The notes beneath the pieces are model-generated. The model had not been told where the DNA came from, ran no database searches, and saw only the letters and a program-made list of their open reading frames with translations. Shown in pieces: positions 16,615 through 24,873 of a DNA stretch of 33,577 nt. The DNA is taken from NCBI GenBank assembly GCA_028818565.1, contig JAPPNV010000403.1:1-33577 (forward strand), in the 5' to 3' direction. This DNA comes from Rhodospirillales bacterium. GTDB taxonomy: Bacteria; Pseudomonadota; Alphaproteobacteria; UBA828. Position 1 is the stretch's first letter, and each line of letters starts with the position of its first letter. Position numbers and translations under genes: made by a program.

Positions 16615-16643
16615 TTGACGGGCCGCAGGGCAGGGACTATCTG
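16615..16643 (+). promoter_or_regulatory. Candidate sigma-70 promoter of uvrC
   Basis: TTGACG (16615-16620), a 17-base spacer and TATCTG (16638-16643) form a good housekeeping promoter. It would start transcription near 16650, about 25 bases before the ATG at 16675. This argues against the upstream in-frame ATG at 16570. Confidence 0.5.
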
Positions 16644-16674
16644 TGCCCAAGCGGCGCATCAGGCGGATGACGCG

Positions 16675-18609
16675 ATGGTGGACGTGCAGATCGAGCGGCC
16701 GACCACGTCCGTCACGGACGATGCGGCGGCGCTCGCCGACCCGGGCGTTTCGCTGGAGCGCGGCGTCGCGGCACTGCGCGCGGCGCTGGGCACGATGCCG
16801 GCAGGCGCCGGCATCTACTGCATGCGCGACCGGCACGAGAAGCCGCTTTACGTCGGCAAGGCCAAGAGCCTGAAGAAGCGCGTCGCGACCTACGTCAACG
16901 TCCGCACGCTCTCCGTCCGCCTGCAGCGCATGATCGCGGCCACGACGTCGGTCGAGGTGATCACCACCGAGGGTGAGGTCGAGGCGCTGCTGCTCGAAAG
17001 CAACCTGATCAAGCGGCTCAAGCCGCACTACAACATCCTGCTCCGGGACGACAAGTCGTTCCCCTACATCCTGCTCCGCCGGGGCCATACCTGGCCGCAG
17101 ATCACGAAGTATCGCGGCGCCAGGAGCGGGCAGGGGGACTACTTCGGCCCGTTCGCCTCGGCCGGCGCGGTGGACCTCACGATCAACGCGCTGCAGCGGG
17201 CGTTCCCGCTGCGCTCGTGCTCGGATTCGGTGCTGGAGAGCCGCACCCGGCCCTGCCTGCAGTACCAGATCAAGCGCTGCACCGCGCCCTGCGTCGGGCG
17301 CATCAGCAAGGGCGACTACGACGGGCTGGTGGAGGAGGCGCGGGCCTTCCTCGCCGGGCGCAGCCGGGAGGTTCAGCACCGGCTCACCCAGCGGATGACC
17401 GCAGCGAGCGACGCGCTCGAATTCGAAACCGCCGCAGCCTATCGCGACCGCATCAAGGCCCTCGCCCATATCCAGATGCGCCAGGGCATCAACCTGCCCT
17501 CCATGGGCGATGCCGATGTCGTCGCCATCCACGAGGAAGCGGGCCAGGCCTGCGTGCAGGTCTTCTTCTTCCGCTCCGGGCAGAACTACGGCAACCGGGC
17601 GTTCTTCCCGCGCCACGCGGCAGACGAGCCTGTTGAGGCAATCCTCCGCGCCTTCATCGGCCAGTTCTACAGCGCGCGGGAGGCGCCGCCGCTGGTCCTG
17701 GTGAACCGGCCGTTGGCGGAAGCTCCGTTGCTCGCCGAGGCGCTCACGCTCAAGGCGGAGCGGCGGGTCAGGCTCCATCGCCCGCTGCGCGGCGAGAAGC
17801 GCAAGCTGGTCGAGGACGCCGAGCGCAATGCGCGGGAGGCGCTCGCCCGCAGGCTCGGCGAGAGCACGGCGCAGCGGCGCCTGCTGGAGACCCTGGCTCA
17901 GACATTCGGGCTGGAGAGCGCGCCCGACCGGATCGAGGTCTACGACAACAGCCACATCTCGGGCACCGATGCGGTCGGCAGCCTGATCGTGGCGGGGCCG
18001 GAGGGCTTCATCAAGAACGGCTATCGCAAGTTCACGATCCGGTCTGTGGCCGCGCCGGACCCGGCCGCGCCCGGCGACGACTACGCCATGATGCGCGAGG
18101 TGCTCACCCGCCGCTTCTCCCGCCTGATCAAGGAGGACCCCAGCCGCGCCGGCGAATCGTGGCCGGACCTGGTGCTGATCGACGGCGGCGCTGGCCAGCT
18201 GGGCGAGGCGCGCCGGGTGTTCGCCGATCTCGGCATCGCCGATCTCGCGGTCGCGGCGATTGCCAAGGGTCCGGAGCGCAACGCCGGGCGCGAGCGCATC
18301 TTCCTGCCCGACAAGCCGCCGATCTCGCTTGGCGCGCGCGACCCGCTGCTCTACTTCCTGCAACGCCTGCGGGACGAGGCGCATCGCTTCGCGATCGGCA
18401 CCCACCGGGCCAAGCGGGCCAAGGCGCGCGTCCGCTCGGCGCTCGACGAGATTCCAGGCGTCGGCCCCCGCCGCAAGAAGGCGCTGCTCCACCGCTTCGG
18501 CTCGGCGCGGGGTGTGAGCCAGGCGGGTCTCGCCGACCTGGAGACCGTCGACGGCATATCGAGCGCTGTCGCGCGCGCGATCCATGACCATTTCCGCGCC
18601 GACCGCTGA
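16675..18609 (+). CDS. uvrC: Excinuclease ABC subunit C (UvrC)
   Basis: A 644-residue dual-incision nuclease of nucleotide excision repair, acting with UvrAB in the cytosol. Domains in order: an N-terminal extension of about 40 residues; the GIY-YIG nuclease (GIY at 46-48, then LYVGKAKSLKKRV); the Cys-containing linker (RPCLQYQIKRCTAPCVGRI); a UVR motif (DALEFETAAAYRDRIKAL); the RNase H-like endonuclease (YDNSHISGTDAVGSLIV, DLVLIDGGAGQLGEA, FAIGTHRAKR); and C-terminal helix-hairpin-helix repeats (IPGVGPRRKKALLHRFGS, VDGISSAVARAIH). All key segments are intact. The start at 16675 fits the promoter and trims a non-conserved leader. It overlaps pgsA by 26 bases. Confidence 0.97.
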   Translation: MVDVQIERPTTSVTDDAAALADPGVSLERGVAALRAALGTMPAGAGIYCMRDRHEKPLYVGKAKSLKKRVATYVNVRTLSVRLQRMIAATTSVEVITTEGEVEALLLESNLIKRLKPHYNILLRDDKSFPYILLRRGHTWPQITKYRGARSGQGDYFGPFASAGAVDLTINALQRAFPLRSCSDSVLESRTRPCLQYQIKRCTAPCVGRISKGDYDGLVEEARAFLAGRSREVQHRLTQRMTAASDALEFETAAAYRDRIKALAHIQMRQGINLPSMGDADVVAIHEEAGQACVQVFFFRSGQNYGNRAFFPRHAADEPVEAILRAFIGQFYSAREAPPLVLVNRPLAEAPLLAEALTLKAERRVRLHRPLRGEKRKLVEDAERNAREALARRLGESTAQRRLLETLAQTFGLESAPDRIEVYDNSHISGTDAVGSLIVAGPEGFIKNGYRKFTIRSVAAPDPAAPGDDYAMMREVLTRRFSRLIKEDPSRAGESWPDLVLIDGGAGQLGEARRVFADLGIADLAVAAIAKGPERNAGRERIFLPDKPPISLGARDPLLYFLQRLRDEAHRFAIGTHRAKRAKARVRSALDEIPGVGPRRKKALLHRFGSARGVSQAGLADLETVDGISSAVARAIHDHFRADR

Positions 18610-19234
18610 GGGCGCCGGGGCCTCGGAAGCCATGCCGGAGGCCGACCCCTTGCGCGTGGCGAGCTGGCCCAACGCGGTCACGGGGCTGCGAATCCTCATG
18701 GTTCCCGTGCTGGTCGGCTCGTTCTTCATCGCCGGCGCGAGCGGGCTCTGGCTCGGCTTCGCGGTCTTCGCCGCAGCGGCGTTCAGCGATTTCTTGGACG
18801 GCTGGCTGGCGCGCAGGCTCGATCAGCATTCGCTGCTTGGCCGCATCCTCGATCCCATCGCCGACAAGCTCCTGGTGGCGGCGGCGCTGGTCATGCTGGC
18901 CACCGACGGACGCGCACCGGTGATCGCCGTGGTGGCGATCCTCCTGCGCGAGTTCCTGATCTCGGGCCTCAGAGAGGCGCTCGCCGGCAAGGTGGCGCTC
19001 CCGGTCCAGCCGCTTGCCAAGTGGAAGACCGCCGCGCAGATGTCCGCGATCGCCTTGCTGCTGCTGACCCCGGCCATCGCGCCCTGGTTGACCGAGGCCA
19101 CAGGCACCGGGCTCGCCCACGCCGGCGAGGGTCTGCTCTGGCTCGCAGTGGTGCTGACCTGGGCCAGCGCGATCGGCTATCTTCGGGCTAGCGTGCGCGG
19201 CCTGCGAGCCGCGCGCCCGAAGCAGGAGGACTAG
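18584..19234 (+). CDS. pgsA: CDP-diacylglycerol--glycerol-3-phosphate 3-phosphatidyltransferase
   Basis: A 216-residue inner-membrane enzyme that makes phosphatidylglycerol phosphate from CDP-diacylglycerol and glycerol-3-phosphate, the first committed step to PG and cardiolipin. The CDP-alcohol phosphotransferase motif is complete: D69-x2-D72-G-x2-A76-R77-x8-G86-x3-D90-x3-D94. NAVTGLRILMVPVLV is the usual first helix, and about five further hydrophobic segments follow. LREFLISGLREAL is a PgsA-type conserved stretch. The start overlaps uvrC; a later start at Met17 (MPEADPLRV) is possible. uvrC-pgsA adjacency is common in Alphaproteobacteria. Confidence 0.95.
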   Translation: MTISAPTAEGAGASEAMPEADPLRVASWPNAVTGLRILMVPVLVGSFFIAGASGLWLGFAVFAAAAFSDFLDGWLARRLDQHSLLGRILDPIADKLLVAAALVMLATDGRAPVIAVVAILLREFLISGLREALAGKVALPVQPLAKWKTAAQMSAIALLLLTPAIAPWLTEATGTGLAHAGEGLLWLAVVLTWASAIGYLRASVRGLRAARPKQED

Positions 19235-19783
19235 GTGCAGCGGTTCGGGGTCACGGGACTGAGCGACAGCGGCAAGACCACGCTGGTGTGCCGGCTGCTG
19301 CCTCAGTTGCAATCGCGCGGCTTGCGCGTGGCTACCGTGAAGCACGCCCACCACGGCTTCGACCTGCTGGCAGACGGGCATCCGGCCCAGGCGTGGCGCG
19401 CCGCCGGCGCTCGCGACATCGTGCTGGCGGCGCCCGACCGCTTCGCCCATCTCCGAGAGACCGGCGACGACGGCGAGCCGCCGCTGGACCGGCTGCTCGA
19501 GCGCATGGAGCCGTCCGACCTCGTGCTGATCGAGGGGTACAAGCGGGGCGGCCATGACAAGATCGAGGTAAGGCGCGGCGCGGGCGACGCACCGCTGCTC
19601 GCCGCCGCAGACCCCACTGTCGTCGCCATCGCCAGCGACCGGCCCGTGCTGGCGGCGGCCTCTCTCGGGCGCGCGGTCCCGGTGTTCGAAATCGACGACG
19701 TGGCGGTTATCGCCTCGTTCGTGGTGTCGCATTGCGCCATTGCCGGCAGCAACGAACCGATGTTGGCCCATGGCACAGCTTAG
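19235..19783 (+). CDS. mobB: Molybdopterin-guanine dinucleotide biosynthesis protein MobB
   Basis: A 182-residue P-loop GTP-binding protein. The P-loop GLSDSGKTT is at residues 8-16, followed by LVCRLLPQLQSRGLRVATVKH, the DTD-like metal-binding area replaced by HHGFDLLADGHPAQAWRAAGA, and SDLVLIEGYKRGGHDKIEV, which is diagnostic for MobB. It assists MobA in attaching GMP to molybdopterin. The GTG start follows AGGAGG (19224-19229) and directly abuts the pgsA stop. The 3' end overlaps moeA by 14 bases. Confidence 0.94.
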   Translation: MQRFGVTGLSDSGKTTLVCRLLPQLQSRGLRVATVKHAHHGFDLLADGHPAQAWRAAGARDIVLAAPDRFAHLRETGDDGEPPLDRLLERMEPSDLVLIEGYKRGGHDKIEVRRGAGDAPLLAAADPTVVAIASDRPVLAAASLGRAVPVFEIDDVAVIASFVVSHCAIAGSNEPMLAHGTA

Positions 19784-21026
19784 CGATGACTGCTTCGCCT
19801 TCGGCGGCGCGCTGACTCCGGCGGCGGAGGCGCTCGCGCAGCTCGAGAGCGTCGTCCATCCCATCGCCGAGACCGAGGCCGTGGGCCTGAAGGCGGCGAA
19901 CGGGCGCATCCTGGCGGAGACCGTCGTCTCGGAACGCGCCGTGCCGCCGCACGACAATGCCGCCGTCGACGGCTACGCGGTCTTCTTCGACGACCTGAAT
20001 GCCGCAGACGACACGCGGCTACCCTGCACCGGGCGGGCTGCGGCCGGGCATCCGCTCGGGCGACCCGCCGGGAGGGGCGAGGCGATCCGCGTCTTCACCG
20101 GCGCTCCGATGCCGGCCGGCCCCGACACCGTGCTGATGCAGGAAGACTGCCGCGTGGACGGGGATGCGGTCGTCGTGCCGCCCGGGATCAAGCGCGGCGC
20201 CAACCGTAGGCGCGCAGGCGAGGACATCGCGCCCGGCACGACCATCCTCACCGCGGGCCGCGCCCTCCGGCCGCAGGACGTGGGCCTCGCCGCCTCCATC
20301 GGACGCACCGAGCTTACGGTCTTCCGGCGGCTGCGTGTGGCGATCTTCTCCACCGGCGACGAGGTCTACGAGCCGGGCGCGGCGCTCGGCGAAGGCGGCA
20401 TCTACGACTCCAACCGCTACGTCATCGCCGGCCTCGCGGAGCGGCTCGGCTGCGCCGTCACCGACATGGGCATCCTGCCCGACAGGCTCGACGCGATCAC
20501 CGACGCGCTGGCCGAGCGGAGCCTCGACCACGACCTGCTCCTCACTTCCGGCGGGATGTCGACCGGCGACGAGGATCACGTCAAGGCCGCGGTGGAGGCC
20601 CTCGGCCATCTGCACTTCTGGCGCCTCGCCATCCGGCCGGGACGACCCATCGCCCTCGGCCAGGTCGGCCGCGTGCCCTTCATCGGGTTGCCCGGCAACC
20701 CGGTGGCCGTCATGGTCACCTTCCTGCGCTTCGCGCGCCCGCTGATCCTGCGGCTCGGCGGCTGCACCGAGGTCGAGCCCGCGCACTACCGGGTCCCGGC
20801 CGGGTTTGACTACAAGAAGAAGCGGGGGCGCCGCGAATGGCTGCGCGCGCGGCTCTCCACGCAGCCGGACGGCACCCTCGGGGCGGAGAAATTCGCCCGG
20901 GACGGCGCCGGGATCCTCACGTCGGCGGTCTTCGCCGACGGGCTGATCGAGCTGCCGGAAGACCTCACCACGCTGAGCGCGGGCACGATGGTTGATTTCC
21001 TCCCGTTCAACGAGATGTACCGATGA
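19770..21026 (+). CDS. moeA: Molybdopterin molybdotransferase MoeA
   Basis: A 418-residue enzyme that inserts molybdate into adenylated molybdopterin. Motifs in order: PPHDNAAVDGYAV (residues 59-71), RVFTGAPMPAGPDTVLMQED, the GED-type RAGEDIAPG, STGDEV, the MPT-binding LLTSGGMSTGDEDH and GLPGNPVAVMVTF, and a C-terminal beta domain ending in AGTMVDFLPF. The ATG at 19770 (MAQLSDDCF) aligns with the expected N-terminus; an upstream ATG at 19740 lies inside mobB. It ends with an ATGA overlap into moaD. Confidence 0.95.
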   Translation: MAQLSDDCFAFGGALTPAAEALAQLESVVHPIAETEAVGLKAANGRILAETVVSERAVPPHDNAAVDGYAVFFDDLNAADDTRLPCTGRAAAGHPLGRPAGRGEAIRVFTGAPMPAGPDTVLMQEDCRVDGDAVVVPPGIKRGANRRRAGEDIAPGTTILTAGRALRPQDVGLAASIGRTELTVFRRLRVAIFSTGDEVYEPGAALGEGGIYDSNRYVIAGLAERLGCAVTDMGILPDRLDAITDALAERSLDHDLLLTSGGMSTGDEDHVKAAVEALGHLHFWRLAIRPGRPIALGQVGRVPFIGLPGNPVAVMVTFLRFARPLILRLGGCTEVEPAHYRVPAGFDYKKKRGRREWLRARLSTQPDGTLGAEKFARDGAGILTSAVFADGLIELPEDLTTLSAGTMVDFLPFNEMYR

Positions 21027-21283
21027 CGCTGCTTTATTTCGCTTGGGTCCGGGAGCGGATCGGCCGCGATTCGGAGGAGGTCGCGCTCCCCGCCGATGTG
21101 CGGACGGTGGCAGCGCTGCTCGACTGGCTGCGGAGCCGCGGCGGCGGCTATGCCAGCGCGTTGGAGGACCTCTCGGTCATCCGCGTTGCGGTCAATCAGG
21201 AGTTCGCAGCGCCGGATCACGCGGTGGCCGAGGGCGACGAAATCGCGCTGTTCCCGCCGGTGACCGGCGGAGCCCTGCCGTGA
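21023..21283 (+). CDS. moaD: Molybdopterin synthase small subunit MoaD
   Basis: An 86-residue ubiquitin-fold sulphur carrier (MTLLYFAWVRERIGRDSEEV ... DEIALFPPVTGG). The normal MoaD ends at Gly-Gly, which is adenylated and thiocarboxylated before sulphur transfer in MoaE. Here Gly82-Gly83 is followed by Ala-Leu-Pro before the TGA at 21281. The fold and FPPVTGG are otherwise classic. The extra residues arise because the stop overlaps the moaE GTG (GTGA), so reading continues for three codons. Either a protease trims them or the tail blocks activation. It starts by ATGA overlap with moeA. Confidence 0.93.
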   Translation: MTLLYFAWVRERIGRDSEEVALPADVRTVAALLDWLRSRGGGYASALEDLSVIRVAVNQEFAAPDHAVAEGDEIALFPPVTGGALP

Positions 21284-21744
21284 TCCGCGTCCAACGCGAG
21301 GACTTCGATATCGGTGCCGAGATAGAGGCGCTCACCGGCGGCAATGACCAGATCGGCGCCGTCGCGTCGTTCGTCGGCATCACCCGCGCCGACGCGGGCG
21401 AGGACGCCGGCGACGCGGTCTCCGCGATGACGCTGGAGCACTACCCGGCGATGACCGAGAAGCAGCTCTCGGACATCGAGGCCGAGGCGTGCCGGCGCTG
21501 GGAGCTCACCGCCTCGCTGATCGTCCACCGCTACGGGCGGCTCGAGCCCGGCGACCGGATCGTGCTCGTGGTGACCGCGGCCGCCCACCGCCGCGCCGCG
21601 CTCGATGCCTGCGCCTTCCTCATCGACTGGCTCAAGACCAAGGCGCCGTTCTGGAAGCGCGAGGAAACGGCCGACGGCGATCGTTGGGTTGCCGCGCGCG
21701 CGGCCGACGACCGCGCCGCCGAGCGCTGGCATAGCGGGTCATAA
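21280..21744 (+). CDS. moaE: Molybdopterin synthase catalytic subunit MoaE
   Basis: A 154-residue protein that converts cyclic pyranopterin monophosphate to molybdopterin using the MoaD thiocarboxylate. Hallmarks: IGAVASFVGITRAD, MTLEHYPAMTEKQL, IVHRYGRLEPGDRIVLVVT, HRRAALDACAFLIDWLK and the active-site lysine segment KTKAPFWKREE. The GTG at 21280 overlaps the moaD stop by 4 bases. The last 25 residues (AARAADDRAAERWHSGS region) are a variable tail. It is the last gene of the Moco block; moaA, moaC and mobA are not in the window. Confidence 0.95.
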   Translation: MIRVQREDFDIGAEIEALTGGNDQIGAVASFVGITRADAGEDAGDAVSAMTLEHYPAMTEKQLSDIEAEACRRWELTASLIVHRYGRLEPGDRIVLVVTAAAHRRAALDACAFLIDWLKTKAPFWKREETADGDRWVAARAADDRAAERWHSGS

Positions 21745-21808
21745 TCCGGCTACCGAACCTTCAAACAACGGAACACCCCCCGCACCACAATTAGCACTCC
21801 TTATTCCC

Positions 21809-22753
21809 ATGTCGGTTGTTGAGCGAATTCTGGTTATCAAGCACGGTGCGCTCGGAGATTGGGTCCTCGCCACGGGCTGCTTCGCGGCCATCCGCCGACA
21901 CCATCCGTCCGCACGCATCACCTTGCTGACGACGCCGGCCTTTGCCGCGTTGGGCGGGCGTTGCGGCTGGTTCGACGAGGTATGGACGGATGATCGCCCG
22001 AGCATTCTGGCCGATCCCCTGGCGTGGATCAGGTTACGCAGCCGTCTGATCGATGGTGAGTTCGCACGCATCTATGACCTCCAGACTTCGAGCCGCACCG
22101 GCGTCTACTTTCGCATGCTCCCGCGCCGCCGCCGCCCCGAATGGTCGGGGATCGCCGACGGCTGCTCGCATCCGCACCGCAATCCCCAACGGCCGTTCGT
22201 GCACACGGTCGCGCGTCAGGCGGAACAGCTCGGAAATGCCGGCATCCGGGACGTACCGGCACCCACTCTCAAGTGGCTGGATGCCGATATCGACGAGTTG
22301 GCACCGCCCGGCGCCTTCGCGCTCATCGTGCCGGGCGGATCGGCACACCGGCCGGAAAAGCGCTGGCCGCTCGAACGGTTTGCCGACCTCGCCCGGCACT
22401 TGTCCGCACGCGGCACATCTCCGGTTCTAATCGGCGCTGCGGCCGAAGCGTCGGTCCTCGACGAGATCACGCGGCTCGCACCCGGCGCGATCAATCTCGG
22501 CGGTCGCACCAGCCTGGGTCAGATCGCCGCCCTGGCGCGACGCGCGACGTGCGCCGTGGGCAACGACACGGGTCCCATCCATATCGCTGCCACGGTCGGC
22601 TGCCCCACCGTCGCGCTGTTCGGCGCCGCCTCCGACCCTACGCAATATGGGCCGTGCGGAGAGGCCGTTGAAATCTTGCGCCGCATGCCGCTCGCTGGCC
22701 TTCCGGTTGCCGACGTCATCGCCGCTGCCGAGCGGGCAGCCCTGCGCGCCTGA
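21809..22753 (+). CDS. Glycosyltransferase family 9 protein (heptosyltransferase-like)
   Basis: A 314-residue GT-B enzyme. ILVIKHGALGDWVLATGCFAAIRRHHP is the GT9 N-terminal nucleotide-fold start (WaaC/WaaF-like). FALIVPGGSAHRPEKRWPLERFADLA and the donor-site AVGNDTGPIHIAATVGCPTV complete the family signature. GT9 enzymes add ADP-heptose or related sugars to the lipopolysaccharide core at the inner face of the cytoplasmic membrane. The ATG at 21809 starts the conserved domain directly, although no good Shine-Dalgarno is visible. The 64 bases after moaE are less GC-rich. It is followed after 19 bases by an O-antigen-ligase-like gene, consistent with a surface polysaccharide role. Confidence 0.9.
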   Translation: MSVVERILVIKHGALGDWVLATGCFAAIRRHHPSARITLLTTPAFAALGGRCGWFDEVWTDDRPSILADPLAWIRLRSRLIDGEFARIYDLQTSSRTGVYFRMLPRRRRPEWSGIADGCSHPHRNPQRPFVHTVARQAEQLGNAGIRDVPAPTLKWLDADIDELAPPGAFALIVPGGSAHRPEKRWPLERFADLARHLSARGTSPVLIGAAAEASVLDEITRLAPGAINLGGRTSLGQIAALARRATCAVGNDTGPIHIAATVGCPTVALFGAASDPTQYGPCGEAVEILRRMPLAGLPVADVIAAAERAALRA

Positions 22754-22772
22754 CCGCACCCTGAGGCGTGAA

Positions 22773-24032
22773 ATGGCCCCGCTTGCATTGAGCAGAGACG
22801 ACGAGCATGGCGAAACGCGGGACTTGAGCAGGCCGAGGCAACTCTTGACCGCGATCTTCTGCGGGTTCGCCGCGTTGCTGCCCATCGTCTGCGTCGTGGC
22901 GCCCAAGGGCACCGTGGTGCTTCTGCTGCTCGCGGCGCTCCTCGCCATCCCGACCTACTGGTGGGTGAACAGGCGAATGCCGGTTCCCGATTTGAGGATC
23001 GCGATCGCCCTCACCCTTTTCGTTCTCTGGTGCGCAATCGCCTCAGCCTGGAGTGCTGATGCCACGCGCTCAATTGTGCTGGTGCTCCGCATCGGCGTGA
23101 TTTTCGCGGCCGGCATGGCTTTGTTCCCTATCGCGGCCGCATTGGACGACGCGGCGCGCGCGCGTGTCGGCCGATGGCTGATCGGCGGCTTCGTGCTGGC
23201 GCTCGTCCTCGTGAGCGCGGAGATCGCACTCGGCTATCCCCTGCTTCGCTTGTTCGAGGCAGCCGAGGCCGGCAAAAAGCTCGTCTGGTTCAATCGCAGC
23301 GCCGTCGCATTGGCGCTGATTGTCTGGCCGGTGACAGGCCTGCTCTGGGCAAGAGGCCTCGGCTGGAAAGTACTGGCTATCCCTGGGTTGCTGGGGATCG
23401 CCTCGGTTTTCCTGGAAAGTGCGGCGGCGACGCACGGACTTGTCGTGGGCCTAGCCGCCGCGTTGTTGGTTCTCTGTCATCGCAAGGCGGGCTTCCTCGT
23501 TACGACAGCGGCTGGTGCGATGGCATTCGTCGGAATGCCGTTTGCAGCATTGGAAATGCACAACCAGGGATGGCACGGGGCGGACTGGCTGCCAGCATCG
23601 GCCCAGCACCGCGTCGAGATATGGAACTTTTCCGTCCATCGTATCGCCGAGAAATCCTTGCTCGGATGGGGCTTCGACGGCTCCCGCCACATGGGAATGC
23701 TGTACCCGGATCCGAGTGACACCGGTCGCACCGTTGCGGCCTTGCACCCCCATAGCGTGCCGCTGCAAGTCATGCTCGAGCTCGGCACCGTCGGCGCCGT
23801 CATGGCGCTCGCCCTCCTGTGGCTCATCGCGAGGCGTCTGGACGGGGTATCCGGCCGGACACGGGTGTTCGGGCAGGCTCTTTTCGTCGCCGCCTTGGCC
23901 ATTGGCTCAGTCGCCCACGGCGCCTGGCAAAACTGGTGGCTCGCCCTTGTTATCTCGGTCGCCCTTCTGGTGCCTCTCACCGCAGCGCCGGCGTCAACTG
24001 GCAATGACCCATTGAATGGACTGCCACCATGA
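22773..24032 (+). CDS. O-antigen ligase/polymerase-like membrane protein (Wzy_C family)
   Basis: A 419-residue protein with about 11-12 hydrophobic segments and one large periplasmic loop (about residues 265-335). The loop contains HRVEIWNFSVHRIAEKSLLGWGFDG and LHPHSVPLQVMLELG, the His-x-His region typical of WaaL/Wzy_C proteins. These ligate or polymerise undecaprenyl-linked glycans in the periplasm. GAGG lies about 7 bases before the ATG at 22773. Together with the GT9 gene it suggests LPS assembly. Whether it is ligase or polymerase cannot be told. It is the last ordinary chromosomal gene before AT-rich accessory DNA. Confidence 0.86.
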   Translation: MAPLALSRDDEHGETRDLSRPRQLLTAIFCGFAALLPIVCVVAPKGTVVLLLLAALLAIPTYWWVNRRMPVPDLRIAIALTLFVLWCAIASAWSADATRSIVLVLRIGVIFAAGMALFPIAAALDDAARARVGRWLIGGFVLALVLVSAEIALGYPLLRLFEAAEAGKKLVWFNRSAVALALIVWPVTGLLWARGLGWKVLAIPGLLGIASVFLESAAATHGLVVGLAAALLVLCHRKAGFLVTTAAGAMAFVGMPFAALEMHNQGWHGADWLPASAQHRVEIWNFSVHRIAEKSLLGWGFDGSRHMGMLYPDPSDTGRTVAALHPHSVPLQVMLELGTVGAVMALALLWLIARRLDGVSGRTRVFGQALFVAALAIGSVAHGAWQNWWLALVISVALLVPLTAAPASTGNDPLNGLPP

Positions 24033-24055
24033 GGGCGAGTGCGCTCACTCATACG

Positions 24056-24352
24056 AGCCGGGGAGCCTTCGAATCGATCGTTCGAGTTTTCAAGCTAATA
24101 ATCTTCAATTGTTTCGGAAAGTAATGGATCAATTTCTTCGTTTTTCGATCATCACACACCAATTGTGTTCCAATTTATTCAGAGATTTCACTCGAAGTAT
24201 AACGATGATATCCGGGTATAGTCTGATTCAATAGTTCATATTTATCTCTGTGTAATGTTATGTTATTGTCAGAATTATGACTGGATCCGGTTCCAATTAT
24301 ATGTGTTGCTATCGTCACGTTTTTTGTTGTGATGTCCTTGAGCGTCTTGTTA
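24056..24352. other. AT-rich gene-free tract at the edge of the accessory region
   Basis: Base composition falls abruptly from the GC-rich background to A/T-dominated sequence (for example TTTATTCAGAGATTT and ATTTATCTCTGTGTAATG). It returns to GC-rich at about 24353. No gene with plausible codon use is visible; the only frame through it would be a short unrelated peptide. It could be an attachment region, horizontally acquired remnant DNA, or a nucleoid-protein-silenced promoter tract. Confidence 0.6.
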
Positions 24353-24873
24353 AAGAGACCGCTAAGGCGAACCCGCGCTCGCCCGGGTGGCTCCAGCGGG
24401 AAAGATCGCGGTGAATGTCGCGCACACCGCCAGGAGTCAGGGCTGGTGCGCCGGATGCCGAGCGGCGCGCGGCGCCGTTACAACGCTTCCCGGAATATGA
24501 TCGTTACACGAGGGCGTGGCACCTGCGCGCGCGCGCTCAAGTGCGACGAAAGGAGACCATCCCCGCCATTGTCGATGCTATTCGTGGACGGTAATGAAGA
24601 GGCCTCGTCGGGAGGCCTTGGCCAGCCACCTGCCCGCATCACCACCTGCCCAAAGGCAAACGATATATCGCGCCTGACGGCGATAACTGTCTGTGTTTTC
24701 GTTGATTTTTGAGGGGTGTGATGGTCGCGCGCTTTATGTGGCAGCGCGTGACGATGATGACGGGCGGAGTCCTGTGATTTCGGCGCGTTACGCGGTGAAG
24801 CCGCGGCGGCCCGTCGTGATGACGGCACCCGGGTCGCCCTTCGGTGCCTCCTCGTTCCCGGGACGTGACGCCC
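24353..24873. other. Gene-poor leader before the tandem integrases
   Basis: No supported gene. The tract contains the left 24-bp inverted repeat (24595-24618). A short frame just after it reads ...LPKGKRYIAPDGDNCLCFR before a TGA at 24703; it may be a gene remnant, but it is not recognisable. A second composition dip lies at 24655-24715. Confidence 0.5.
24595..24618. repeat. Left copy of a perfect 24-bp inverted repeat
   Basis: It begins TGAAGAGGCCTCGTC and ends GGAGGCCT. The exact reverse complement is at 27853-27876. Each copy is itself a hairpin (AGGCCT repeated around CGTCGGG). The pair brackets both integrase genes. Confidence 0.85.

Noticed and set aside
16570-16674. Upstream in-frame ATG extending UvrC by 35 residues
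   Set aside because: The extension lies across the best promoter (16615-16643), has no family similarity and lacks a ribosome site.
16468-18729. Minus-strand open frame of 753 codons opposite uvrC
   Set aside because: It is the mirror of a GC-rich gene; uvrC on the plus strand has every expected domain.
24016-24234. 72-codon frame running into the AT-rich tract
   Set aside because: There is no ribosome site and no recognisable similarity, it overlaps the end of the O-antigen-ligase-like gene, and composition changes in mid-frame.
24353-24873. tRNA gene as an integrase target
   Set aside because: No clover-leaf or conserved T-loop sequence was found near either side of the integrases.
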